Below the pieces are notes generated by a model that was not told where the DNA came from, searched no databases, and saw nothing but the letters and a program-made list of their open reading frames with translations. A stretch of 64,000 bases of DNA from JAGPKI01 sp052034135 (lineage in GTDB: Bacteria > Caldisericota > Caldisericia > UBA6126 > JAGPKI01): positions 72,756 to 136,755 of the forward strand of contig JBPOJC010000013.1 of the NCBI GenBank assembly GCA_052034135.1, written 5' to 3'. This document shows, piece after piece, positions 9,750 to 18,383 of this stretch; within the stretch, counting starts at the first letter, position 1; each line of letters opens with the position of its first letter. The translations under genes and the position numbers were made by a program.

Positions 9750-10684
9750 TTGTTAAATGTTCCCTTAAAAAATTCATAAGTTTTTCTAATGCCATCAGAA
9801 ATATCTGTCTTTGGCTCCCAACCGAGCTCTTTTTTAGATTTTTCTGCATTTAGAGCAATTCTTTCAATTTCTCCAGGTCTTCTATCTGCATATACTGGAT
9901 CTAAACCTTTACAACCAGAAACATCACTAATAATAGCATATAGTTCATTTACCGATATTTCTTTACCAGTGCCTAAATTATAACACTCATTATTTCCCTT
10001 ATTTAAGGAAAGAAGAATTCCATCAATAATGTCTCCTACATAAATGTAATCTCTCGTTTGATTGCCATCGCCGTAAATATAAACTTTTTCGCCCGACAGA
10101 ATTCTACCTATGAAAATTGCAACAACTCCAGCTTCTCCGTAAGGGTTCTGCTTCTCACCATAGACATTAGGAAGCCTTAAACTTACGAAATTTAAACCAT
10201 AGAGTTTATTATAGAGCTTTAAATAGTTTTCGAAAGTTAATTTACTGACCCCATAATGACAATCAGGATTTATTTTATAGTCTTCTTTAACTGGTATATC
10301 AGCCTGCAAAACATTACCATATAATGCTCCACCAGTATTAGTATATATTATTTTTTTTATCCTATATTTTACGCATTCCTCGAGGATATTGATCCCTCCA
10401 ATTATATTAACATTCGCATCAAATACAGGCTCTCTAACAGAGGCTCTAACATCAATTTGAGCAGCTAAATGAAATACATAATCTGGTTTTTCGATATCAA
10501 AGATTTTATTAATTATTTCTTTATCTGTAATATCTGCAAGGTAAAAATTAGCTTTATCTGGAACATTTTTTAAAAAACCAGAAGACAAATTATCGATAAT
10601 GGATACCTGAAAGTTTTCTTTTATAAGCCTATCTGCAAGGTTTGAACCAATAAAACCTGCTCCACCCGTAATTAGTGCTTTCAT
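9746..10684 (-). CDS. NAD-dependent sugar-nucleotide epimerase/dehydratase (UDP-glucose 4-epimerase-like)
   Basis: The 312-aa extended short-chain dehydrogenase has the Rossmann motif GGAGFIGSNLADRL at residues 7-20, the catalytic Thr/Ser region NTGGALYG near 117 and the YGVSK catalytic Tyr-Lys near 143. The profile resembles GalE and UDP-GlcNAc 4-epimerases, which invert C4 of UDP-sugars for cell-surface glycans. The exact sugar is not decidable. It is the first gene of the operon running down to 1904, with a candidate promoter immediately upstream and GAAAGGA as the ribosome binding site. Confidence 0.88.
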   Translation of the reverse strand: MKALITGGAGFIGSNLADRLIKENFQVSIIDNLSSGFLKNVPDKANFYLADITDKEIINKIFDIEKPDYVFHLAAQIDVRASVREPVFDANVNIIGGINILEECVKYRIKKIIYTNTGGALYGNVLQADIPVKEDYKINPDCHYGVSKLTFENYLKLYNKLYGLNFVSLRLPNVYGEKQNPYGEAGVVAIFIGRILSGEKVYIYGDGNQTRDYIYVGDIIDGILLSLNKGNNECYNLGTGKEISVNELYAIISDVSGCKGLDPVYADRRPGEIERIALNAEKSKKELGWEPKTDISDGIRKTYEFFKGTFNK

Positions 10685-10724
10685 TTGCTATTCCTTTCTT
10701 TAAATAAATAATTCTAATAATAAA

Positions 10725-10753
10725 ATTATATCTATGAAGTTTATTTCTGTATA
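10725..10753 (-). promoter_or_regulatory. Candidate sigma-70 type promoter for the epimerase-ddl-pyrG-uvrA operon
   Basis: On the minus strand a perfect -10 TATAAT (10730 to 10725) is preceded at exactly 17 nt by TATACA (10753 to 10748), which matches the -35 consensus at 4 of 6 positions. The start codon at 10684 is about 40 nt downstream. The site lies in the 83-nt divergent spacer shared with the CoA-transferase gene. Confidence 0.5.
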
Positions 10754-10767
10754 TCGGAGGTTAAAAT

Positions 10768-11952
10768 ATGAAGCCTTTAACTGGAATTAAGGTACTTGAT
10801 CTTACACGTGTTCTTGCGGGACCATTATGCACTGCGATCTTGGGAGACCTTGGTGCAGATGTAATAAAAATAGAAAATCCTAAAAAAGGTGATGAAACAA
10901 GAGGATGGGGTCCACCTTTTGTAAATGGCGAAAGCGCATATTATCTCTGCGCTAACAGGAATAAACGCTCTGTTACTTTAAACTTTAAGTCAGAGGAAGC
11001 AAGTAAAATTATCAATAGTCTTGCAGCTAATTCAGATGTAGTAGTTCTAAACTATACTCCAGCTCGGATTGAAAAATTTAACTTTTCATATGAAAGGTTT
11101 AAATCAATAAATGAAAAAATAATATGGGCAAACATTAGTGGGTTTGGTTTAACTGGACCCCGCAAAGATGAACCAGGCTATGATATAATGATTCAGGGAC
11201 AGAGCGGACTTATGAGTATAACAGGTGAAGAAAATGGAGAACCAATGAAAGTTGGAGTAGCAATTGTTGATGTAATCACTGCATTATATAATGTAATATC
11301 AATAATTTCAGCTATTAGAAGAAGAGACATTGAAGGTTTCGGAGCCAAAATTGATAATTCACTTTTAGAATGTGCTACTTCATCGCTTGTTAATGTAGCA
11401 AGCGGATACCTTATTAGTGGAGATCTGCCAAAAAGATATGGTAATGCCCATCCAAACATTGTCCCATATCAAGTTTTCAAAGCTCTTGATGGGTATTTCA
11501 TTTTAGCTATCGGAAATGATGATCAATGGATGAGGCTTTGTAAGGTAATTGAAAGAGAAGACATATTGAGCGATAAAAGGTTTTCAACTAATACCGATAG
11601 AGTTAAAAACAGGGAAGATTTGATACCAGTATTAAGTCAGGAATTCCAAAAAAAGAATATGGACTATTGGCTATCTTCATTCAAACTTAATAATATTCCT
11701 TCTGGTCCTGTAAATACAATTGATAAAACTCTAAATGACCCACAAATTATTGATAGAGGATTGATTGCTTCCATTATGCACCCTCTATGCGGAGAAATAA
11801 AACTTTTGCGAAACCCAATTCATTTAGATAATTCAAATTTAGATATTGAAAGGCACCCTCCACTATTAGGAGAACATACAAATGAAATTTTAAAAGAGTT
11901 AGGCTATACCGAAGCTGAAATAGAAGAACTCAAAGCAAAGAATGTGATATAA
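10768..11952 (+). CDS. CaiB/BaiF-family (class III) CoA transferase
   Basis: The 394-aa protein begins PLTGIKVLDLTRVLAGP, the hallmark of formyl-CoA transferase relatives. The catalytic Asp is in DEPGYDIMIQGQSGLM near residue 139, followed by TGEENGEPMKVGVAIVDV. Class III enzymes move CoA between carboxylic acids. Known substrates include formate/oxalate, carnitine, succinate/mesaconate-type and aromatic acids; which applies here cannot be told. It stands alone, divergent from the epimerase operon, with GGAGG 7 nt before the ATG. A role in feeding organic acids into the anaerobic pathways of the window is plausible only. Confidence 0.92.
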   Translation: MKPLTGIKVLDLTRVLAGPLCTAILGDLGADVIKIENPKKGDETRGWGPPFVNGESAYYLCANRNKRSVTLNFKSEEASKIINSLAANSDVVVLNYTPARIEKFNFSYERFKSINEKIIWANISGFGLTGPRKDEPGYDIMIQGQSGLMSITGEENGEPMKVGVAIVDVITALYNVISIISAIRRRDIEGFGAKIDNSLLECATSSLVNVASGYLISGDLPKRYGNAHPNIVPYQVFKALDGYFILAIGNDDQWMRLCKVIEREDILSDKRFSTNTDRVKNREDLIPVLSQEFQKKNMDYWLSSFKLNNIPSGPVNTIDKTLNDPQIIDRGLIASIMHPLCGEIKLLRNPIHLDNSNLDIERHPPLLGEHTNEILKELGYTEAEIEELKAKNVI

Positions 11953-12009
11953 AATACACTTAAATCTAATTATGGAAAATATTATAAATTATACACTCTG
12001 AATCATAAC

Positions 12010-12225
12010 CACATTACCGTCTTCCTGAGGGAGTGTATTTTGCGACCGAAGGATCCCATTCTCGGTGTCATTCCAAGCGATTGCGGGAATCCAGAAAGCA
12101 ATAAATAATATGGATCCCCGATAAAAGATTTCGGGGATGACAGTTGTGTGGATTTCGGGGATGACAAAAGTAAAAAGAGGAGATTCTTCGTTAAATCTGC
12201 AAAAAAAGCACCATCGGAATGTAAA
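12010..12225. repeat. Dispersed palindromic intergenic repeat block
   Basis: The 376-nt gap between the CoA transferase and hisS has no gene and is mostly repeat. GATTTCGGGGATGACA occurs twice (12127-12142 and 12151-12166). The stretch 12111-12142 is almost identical to the reverse complement of 51067-51098, and the 14-mer GCGACCGAAGGATC (12042-12055) recurs exactly, inverted, at 50938-50951. These modules belong to the widespread intergenic repeat class whose chance translations read VIPAKAGIQ or DSRFRGND. They can form hairpins when transcribed. Confidence 0.85.
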
Positions 12226-12292
12226 AAAAAATACTAATCAACCAATAGATAGATTCGAGAATGAGAAAAGAACAAATCCAAAAAACCTTTAC

Positions 12293-12321
12293 TTGAAAAA
12301 GTGAAAATAAATCCTTAGAAT
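12293..12321 (+). promoter_or_regulatory. Promoter of hisS-aspS operon, leaderless geometry
   Basis: TTGAAA (12293-12298) and TAGAAT (12316-12321) are separated by 17 nt, each one mismatch from consensus. The -10 box ends only 7 nt before the hisS ATG at 12329, so transcription should start at or within a base of the start codon. No Shine-Dalgarno sequence is seen between them. Confidence 0.6.
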
Positions 12322-12328
12322 TAACCTT

Positions 12329-13600
12329 ATGAAATTTAGAAGACTTCCAGGCACAAGAGATATATTACCAGAAGAGGCATTAATATGGGAAAAAGTGGAA
12401 AATGTCATAAAGGAGACTGCAAAAGCTTATTCGTACTTCGAAATAATAACTCCCACATTTGAAAGTTCAGGGTTGTTCACTCATTCTGTAGGAGATTCAA
12501 CTGATATTGTTACCAAAGAAATGTATACTTTTACTGATAAAGGCGGCAGAGAAATCACTCTTAAACCTGAGGGCACCGCGCCAGTAGTTAGAGCCTACAT
12601 AGAAAATAACTTGAGTGCCAATCCTAAACCGGTAAAGCTTTTCTATATAGACCGATTCTTTAGATATGAGCGTCCACAAAAGGGTAGATTGAGGGAATTT
12701 CATCAGTTTGGAGCAGAAGTATTTGGTAGTTCGAGTACCCTTGTTGAGGTAGAATTAATAAAATTATCTTTTGAAATTCTTGAGAAATTGGGTTTTAAGG
12801 ATCTTACAGTTGATATTAACACTATTGGTTGTAGAGACTGCAATCCAAAATACAAAGAATCCTTAAAGGATTATTTCAATACTCATAGAGAAGATCTTTG
12901 TGATGACTGTAAAAATAGAATTGAAAGAAATGTGTTAAGAGTCCTTGATTGCAAAGAAGAAGGTTGCAAAAAAGTAGTCAAAAACGCTCCAAAGATAAAC
13001 AATTATTTATGCAATGATTGTGAAACTCAATTCGAAGAACTTAAAACAAATTTAGATAAATTTGACATTAGTTACAAATTGAATGAACATCTTGTGAGGG
13101 GTCTTGATTATTATAATAGGACTGTTTTTGAAGTTATATCATCTTCCCTCGGTTCTCAAAATGCCCTCCTTGGTGGGGGTAGATATGACTATCTTGTTAA
13201 AGACTTAGGGAGTATTGATACTCCGGCTTGTGGCTTTGCTCTTGGCATGGAAAGACTAATCATGCTAATAAATGAAGGGAATTTAATTAGCACTGTCCCT
13301 GCTGCACCTCTTATTTACATTGCTAATACCGGTGGTGATGCATTAACTCAGTCATTTAAGCTTGCCAATATTTTAAGAAAAGAAAATTTTAGTACTGAAG
13401 TTGACCTTGAAGGGAAGGGAATTAAGAAGGGACTTAGTTTTGCAGAAAAGAAGAGGATAAAGAAAGTAATAATAATCGGGGAAGATGAAGTTAAAAATGG
13501 TAACTATACATTACGAGATATGGATTCGCGAAGTCAGGATACATATTTTTTAAATGACCTGTTAAGCTATTTAAAATCTTTAAAGGTGAAAGAAGAATGA
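12329..13600 (+). CDS. hisS: Histidyl-tRNA synthetase
   Basis: The 423-aa class II synthetase charges tRNA-His. It starts FRRLPGTRDILPEEA, with motif 2 FRYERPQKGRLREFHQFGAE near residue 112 and the HisA/HisB signature LVRGLDYYNRTVFEV near 257. Motif 3 GFALGMERL is near 305 and an anticodon-binding domain is C-terminal. The insertion domain carries several Cys pairs (CRDC, CDDC, CNDC near 168-235), suggesting bound zinc, as occurs in some bacterial HisRS. The stop overlaps the aspS start by 4 nt. Confidence 0.97.
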   Translation: MKFRRLPGTRDILPEEALIWEKVENVIKETAKAYSYFEIITPTFESSGLFTHSVGDSTDIVTKEMYTFTDKGGREITLKPEGTAPVVRAYIENNLSANPKPVKLFYIDRFFRYERPQKGRLREFHQFGAEVFGSSSTLVEVELIKLSFEILEKLGFKDLTVDINTIGCRDCNPKYKESLKDYFNTHREDLCDDCKNRIERNVLRVLDCKEEGCKKVVKNAPKINNYLCNDCETQFEELKTNLDKFDISYKLNEHLVRGLDYYNRTVFEVISSSLGSQNALLGGGRYDYLVKDLGSIDTPACGFALGMERLIMLINEGNLISTVPAAPLIYIANTGGDALTQSFKLANILRKENFSTEVDLEGKGIKKGLSFAEKKRIKKVIIIGEDEVKNGNYTLRDMDSRSQDTYFLNDLLSYLKSLKVKEE

Positions 13601-15369
13601 AATACCGTGATTATTACTGCGGAGAGATAGATGAGCAAACTGTTGGTAAAAATATTAATCTTTCTGGCTGGGTGGATAGGAAAAGAGAAGTAGGGGCTAT
13701 AACTTTTATATTACTTAGGGATAGAACAGGCTTAGTTCAACTTGTTTTTGACTCAGTATACTCTAAGGTATCTTTTGACATTGCAGGTAACTTAAGCCAC
13801 GAAGATGTTATAAAAATTAATGGTCTTGTACGGGAAAGAGCACTAAAAGATATAAATAGTTCAATGAAAACGGGTAAATTAGAAGTACTCGTTGAAAATA
13901 TAGAAATACTCAATAAAACAACGGAACTACCATTTCAGATACAGAACTCAGAAAATATAACAGAAAATTTAAGGCTTAAATATCGCTACATCGACTTAAG
14001 AAATCCGCAAGTATTTAAAAATATTTATTCAAGGCACTTGGTTTTACAGGTTGTAAGGAAGTTCTTTTCTGATAATGGTTTTATAGAGGTTGAAACTCCT
14101 TACCTTGGCAGAAGTACTCCAGAAGGTGCAAGAGACTATCTTGTTCCATCACGTTTAAACCCAGGTAAATTTTACGCTTTAACACAATCACCTCAACTAT
14201 ATAAACAGCTTCTTATGATCGGTGGAATTGATAAATATTTTCAGCTCTCCCGCTGTTTTAGGGATGAGGACTTTAGGCTTGACAGACAGCCGGAATTCAC
14301 TCAGATTGATTTCGAAATGTCATTTATAACTGAAGATGATATAAGAAAGCTAATAGAAGATCTAATGAAACAAGTATTCAAGGAAGTTTTAGGCATTGAA
14401 ATTGTAACTCCCTTTCCCTGTATAAGTTATAATGATTCAATTTCCAGATATGGTACTGATAAGCCTGACTTGAGGTTTCCATTTGAAATAAAAGATTTAA
14501 CTGATATTTTCTTAAATTCATTATTTGAACCATATAAAAATATTGCAATTGACGGAGGAATTATCGGCGCCATAAATATTGACTCAAAAATACTACCTCT
14601 TTCGAGAAAAGATGAAGAAGAAATAATAGAAATGATGAACTTTACAAATGGCTCTATAAAGACCTTGAGAGTACGAGAAGAGGATATTTCATTTAGTGGA
14701 ATAAAATTTCTCTTAAAAGAGCAGATTGAAGAACTTACAAAAAGGCTTGAGTGCAATAAAAAGGACACTGCCTTTATTGTTTCGGGTAAAGCAGGAGATG
14801 TCTATAAAATACTTGGAAATATTAGAACTGAGATAATAAAGAGGCTACCAAAAGAGAAAAATGTATTCAAATTTGCATGGATAACAGATTTTAATCTTTT
14901 TGAGTGGAATGAAGAAGAAAAAAGGTTCGTTTCGAGCCAGCATCCATTTACTCTTCCAAATATTGATGACTTTAAAAAATATAAAGAAAATAATCCCTTG
15001 AAAATCAGAGCTAATTCATCTGATCTTGTTTTAAACGGCTTTGAGCTGGGCTCGGGGGGATTAAGGATAAATAATCCAGATATGCAAATAGAAGTGTTTA
15101 AAATTTTAGGACTTTCAGAAAATGAAATTTATGACAAATTTGGCTTTCTAATAGAAGCATTGAGTAAAGGAGCACCTCCTGAAGGAGGCTTTGCTATAGG
15201 AGTTGATAGGCTTGTTATGCTAATTACAGATGCATCATCCCTAAGGGATGTAATAGCATTCCCCAAAAATACACGCGGTGCTTCACCTTTAACGGGTGAA
15301 CCAACTGAAGTAGACGAGAAACAACTTAAAGAATTAAAAATTAAAGTTGTTAAGGAAGGTGAAGATTGA
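13597..15369 (+). CDS. aspS: Aspartyl-tRNA synthetase
   Basis: The 590-aa protein has the N-terminal OB-fold anticodon domain (GWVDRKREVGAITFILLRDRTG), class II motif 1 and motif 2 (CFRDEDFRLDRQPEFTQID near residue 223). The bacterial GAD insertion domain lies around 300-420 and motif 3 (GFAIGVDRLVML) near 539. The length matches bacterial-type AspRS. It overlaps hisS by 4 nt and the following peptidase by 4 nt (TTGA), indicating a coupled three-gene operon. Whether it also charges tRNA-Asn cannot be judged from the window. Confidence 0.97.
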   Translation: MKYRDYYCGEIDEQTVGKNINLSGWVDRKREVGAITFILLRDRTGLVQLVFDSVYSKVSFDIAGNLSHEDVIKINGLVRERALKDINSSMKTGKLEVLVENIEILNKTTELPFQIQNSENITENLRLKYRYIDLRNPQVFKNIYSRHLVLQVVRKFFSDNGFIEVETPYLGRSTPEGARDYLVPSRLNPGKFYALTQSPQLYKQLLMIGGIDKYFQLSRCFRDEDFRLDRQPEFTQIDFEMSFITEDDIRKLIEDLMKQVFKEVLGIEIVTPFPCISYNDSISRYGTDKPDLRFPFEIKDLTDIFLNSLFEPYKNIAIDGGIIGAINIDSKILPLSRKDEEEIIEMMNFTNGSIKTLRVREEDISFSGIKFLLKEQIEELTKRLECNKKDTAFIVSGKAGDVYKILGNIRTEIIKRLPKEKNVFKFAWITDFNLFEWNEEEKRFVSSQHPFTLPNIDDFKKYKENNPLKIRANSSDLVLNGFELGSGGLRINNPDMQIEVFKILGLSENEIYDKFGFLIEALSKGAPPEGGFAIGVDRLVMLITDASSLRDVIAFPKNTRGASPLTGEPTEVDEKQLKELKIKVVKEGED

Positions 15370-16430
15370 ATAGAAAAGATAGTTTAGAAAAATTAAAATC
15401 ACAAAATCTTGATGCTTTTTTAGTTACAAAAGGAGAGAACCTAAGATTTTTAACTAACTTTTCAGGAATGGAAGGGTTTGCAGTAATTAATGCAAATGGA
15501 AGTTGCTATTTGATTACAGATAGTAGGTATACATATCAGGCTGAAATGGAAGTTTTCGAAACAGAAGTATTGGAGTATCAGTACAAAAATTTAATCGATA
15601 AAATTAGTGAAGTTTTAAAAAATACAAAAAGAGTTGGTATCGAAGGTTCTATGACTATTTCCTTTTACAACAAGCTCAAATCTAAACTTGAAAATAATGA
15701 ATTTGTTGAGTGCAGTAACTTCTTTGAAGAATTAAGAATGGTTAAATCGCAAAATGAGCAGGATTTAATTGAAGCTTCCTCTCAAATTGCTTGTGAAGCT
15801 TACTTAAAAACTCTTGAGAATGTAAAAGAAGGAATAACCGAAATCGAACTTTCAGCCATTCTTGAATATGAAATGAAAAAAAGAGGTGCCACAAAAGCAT
15901 CTTTTGACCTAATAGTTGCATCGGGGAAGAGAAGTGCAATGCCACATGGTTTAGCTTCTGAAAAAAAGATTGAGAAGGGAGATATTATTACTTTTGATTT
16001 TGGTAGTTTCTATAAAGGCTATGCATCTGATTGCACAAGAACAATTTCCCTCGGAAGACCTAAAGATAGTAAGTCTTATGAAATTTATAAAATTGTACTT
16101 GATGCTCAGCTCTCTGCGCTTAGCAAAATAAAAGAAGGTACAATAGCAAAAGAAGTTGATTTAGAAGCCCGTAATTTAATAACGAAAGCAGGTTATGGAG
16201 ATAATTTTGGACATAGCACAGGACATGGTGTAGGCCTTGAAATACATGAACTGCCTCACATTTCTATAGAGTCTGAAACAGTTCTAAAAGAAGGTATGGT
16301 AATAACTGTCGAACCTGGGATTTATTTAAATGATAAATTTGGCATAAGAATAGAAGACCTTGTGATAGTTACAAAGAATGGTTGCAAGAATTTAACAAAT
16401 TTGGAAAAAGAAACCCTCATAGAACTTTGA
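15366..16430 (+). CDS. M24 metallopeptidase, Xaa-Pro aminopeptidase/dipeptidase
   Basis: The 354-aa protein has a creatinase-type N-terminal domain and a pita-bread catalytic domain. Metal ligands are the two Asp in ITFDFGSFYKGYASDCTRT near residue 205, the His in GHSTGHGVGLEIHE near 283, and the Glu in VEPGIY and GIRIEDL. Such enzymes cleave Xaa-Pro bonds in peptides in the cytosol. The start is TTG at 15366, supported by the GGTGAAG ribosome binding site and the 4-nt overlap with aspS; a later ATG would remove conserved residues. It probably supports peptide use together with the Opp ATPases. Confidence 0.93.
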   Translation: MNRKDSLEKLKSQNLDAFLVTKGENLRFLTNFSGMEGFAVINANGSCYLITDSRYTYQAEMEVFETEVLEYQYKNLIDKISEVLKNTKRVGIEGSMTISFYNKLKSKLENNEFVECSNFFEELRMVKSQNEQDLIEASSQIACEAYLKTLENVKEGITEIELSAILEYEMKKRGATKASFDLIVASGKRSAMPHGLASEKKIEKGDIITFDFGSFYKGYASDCTRTISLGRPKDSKSYEIYKIVLDAQLSALSKIKEGTIAKEVDLEARNLITKAGYGDNFGHSTGHGVGLEIHELPHISIESETVLKEGMVITVEPGIYLNDKFGIRIEDLVIVTKNGCKNLTNLEKETLIEL

Positions 16431-16583
16431 AGTTGAAATAACTTCCGCATTATATATTGAGTTTTCTTTATTAATTAAATCGATCGAAGGTTTATCCTAT
16501 TATTCTTGGATTTTCTCTTTGTGTATTTCTTATATAATTCATTATCATTATATAAATGTATCTATTTGGAATTCGGTATCATT

Positions 16584-16617
16584 TGTTATCCTCGAATGTA
16601 TTTATTGAGGATCCAGA
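16584..16617 (+). repeat. Degenerate copy of the 34-nt dispersed palindromic repeat
   Basis: It differs from the copy at 51067-51100 at about five positions, and several changes spoil the palindrome (CTCG/TGAG in place of CCCG/CGGG). It is therefore probably an old copy. Confidence 0.75.
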
Positions 16618-16736
16618 CCAATTACCGAAAGTTTTGAATGACTGAATTAACAATTTTACCCCACTATATACTTATATTATTGTTCTACCCCACTAATTAA
16701 TTGGACGGTTTGTAATAAAATTAAGAGTACAAATAA

Positions 16737-16928
16737 GGTAGTAGTACTCGAACTTGCTTTTATACAACCCCAACCATATATAACCCTAAGCTATTCATTG
16801 GTAGAGATGAAGTTCTTTATGGCTATGAAACCTTACAAAGGTACAAATATTTAATACATAAGTATTCTACTATAAATGTTTTCAAAGTTCTTGATTCCTT
16901 CTTATGCAGAAATAATAACATATATTAA
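16737..16928 (+). pseudogene. Possible remnant reading frame, 63 codons without a start
   Basis: A stop-free stretch of 63 codons in very AT-rich DNA encodes a peptide with protein-like composition (GRDEVLYGYETLQRY). It begins straight after a stop and has no ATG/GTG/TTG with a ribosome binding site. Just upstream is an IS-end-like motif, so a decayed mobile-element gene is possible. I recognise no family, and chance cannot be excluded. Confidence 0.2.
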
Positions 16929-17003
16929 ATAGTGTTGAGATATACATTTTTTATAGATACAGTTAGGAATAACGGAAAGATAGAAAATAAGATTTTAACT
17001 TTA

Positions 17004-18371
17004 TCAAGCCCATTTAATTGAAAGAGAGTGTAGAGATTTCTCAATCTCAGACTTAATAAATTCAAGCTTTTCTTTCGTTCTTGCTTCACACCTTACAATT
17101 ATTTCAGGTGCAGTGTTTGATGCTCTAATTAATCCCCATCCATCTTCTATTTGAAATCTTACTCCATCAATATCTAATATATTATATTTTAATGCAAAAT
17201 AGGCTTTTGCTTCTTCGACTAATTTAAATTTTTCTTCATCTGTTGTTTTTACTCTTATCTCAGGAGTTGAATAAACCTTTGGTAAGTCAGATAGCATTTC
17301 ACTAATAGATTGATCGGAATTAGATAGAATACGTATCAATCTCAAAGCAGCATAGACAGCATCATCATAACCAAAATATTCGTCCTTAAAGAACATATGT
17401 CCTGACATTTCACCAGCTAAAATTGCATTTATTTCTCTCATTTTTGCTTTCATTAGTGAATGCCCTGTTTTATACATAATTGGTATACCGCCGAGCCTTT
17501 TTATTTCGTCATAAAGTAGTTGAGAGCACTTTACATCAAACAATATTTTAGCTCCTGGATGCCTTTTCAGTACATCTCTTGCAAAAAGAATCATTATCAT
17601 ATCTCCCCAGATAATGCCACCTTTTTCATCAACAATCCCCAATCTATCCCCATCACCATCAAGGCTAATCCCTACATCATAATCACCACTTTTGATTTCT
17701 TTAATCAAATCTTTAAGGTTTTCTTCTTTGACTGGATCAGGAAAATGATTTGGAAATGAAGGATCCGATTCACAATATAACTTCTTAGTGTCGATAGAAA
17801 AGCTATCAAAAATTTGTGGAGCAAATAGAGATGCTGTTCCATTTCCGCAATCAAGAATAGTTTTAATCTTTCTATTGCCCATACTGAGAATAGAGTGCAG
17901 ATGCGTATTATACGCATTAAATATTTCAATATTTTCAACTTTACATGTATTTTCTTTACTTCTAAAGGATCCTTTCTCGACAATATCAAGAATTTTTAAT
18001 ATTTCTTCACCATAAATTGTTGATTCACCAAGAAGAACTTTAAACCCGTTATATTCAGAAGGATTATGACTGGCTGTTATCATAACACCAGCATCTATAT
18101 TTAAGTTTTTAGAAGCAAAGTAAAAAATTGGCGTAATGACAGTTCCTATGTCTACTACATTTAAACCATTGTTTGAAAATGAATCTAAAAGTATGTCTCT
18201 TATATGATCAGAAGAAAATCTATTATCGCGTCCAACAATTAACGTGTCTTTACCATTTTCTATAAAATAAGTCGCAAATGCTTTACTTAACAAAGATAAT
18301 ACATCATCGGTTAAATCTATTGAAGTTATGCCCCTAATATCATATTCACGGAAGATACTTTTATTTATCAT
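17004..18371 (-). CDS. manB: Phosphomannomutase/phosphoglucomutase
   Basis: This 455-aa alpha-D-phosphohexomutase interconverts hexose 6- and 1-phosphates. The phosphoserine loop is VMITASHNPSEYNGFKV near residue 97, the metal loop is DGDGDRLGIVD near 240, the sugar loop GEMSGHMFF near 323 and the phosphate loop RASNTAPEIIVRCEA near 420. It is the third gene after manA and manC with a 12-nt spacer, so its likely job is mannose-6-P to mannose-1-P for GDP-mannose. Dual use on glucose phosphates is common in the family. Confidence 0.93.
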   Translation of the reverse strand: MINKSIFREYDIRGITSIDLTDDVLSLLSKAFATYFIENGKDTLIVGRDNRFSSDHIRDILLDSFSNNGLNVVDIGTVITPIFYFASKNLNIDAGVMITASHNPSEYNGFKVLLGESTIYGEEILKILDIVEKGSFRSKENTCKVENIEIFNAYNTHLHSILSMGNRKIKTILDCGNGTASLFAPQIFDSFSIDTKKLYCESDPSFPNHFPDPVKEENLKDLIKEIKSGDYDVGISLDGDGDRLGIVDEKGGIIWGDMIMILFARDVLKRHPGAKILFDVKCSQLLYDEIKRLGGIPIMYKTGHSLMKAKMREINAILAGEMSGHMFFKDEYFGYDDAVYAALRLIRILSNSDQSISEMLSDLPKVYSTPEIRVKTTDEEKFKLVEEAKAYFALKYNILDIDGVRFQIEDGWGLIRASNTAPEIIVRCEARTKEKLEFIKSEIEKSLHSLSIKWA

Positions 18372-18383
18372 AGACCTAACTCC

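Larger units (their letters stand above)
16431..17003. other. 573-nt gene-free spacer with degraded mobile-element traces
   Basis: No complete gene fits here. At 16584-16617 there is a degenerate copy of the 34-nt palindromic repeat found at 51067. Twice, about 30 nt apart (near 16660 and 16688), the motif TACCCCACTA occurs, the second followed by ATTAATTGGAC; this resembles the ends of insertion sequences but is not assignable. An open stretch without a start codon follows (16737-16928). The two flanking operons converge on this region, and no strong terminator hairpin is seen. Confidence 0.6.
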
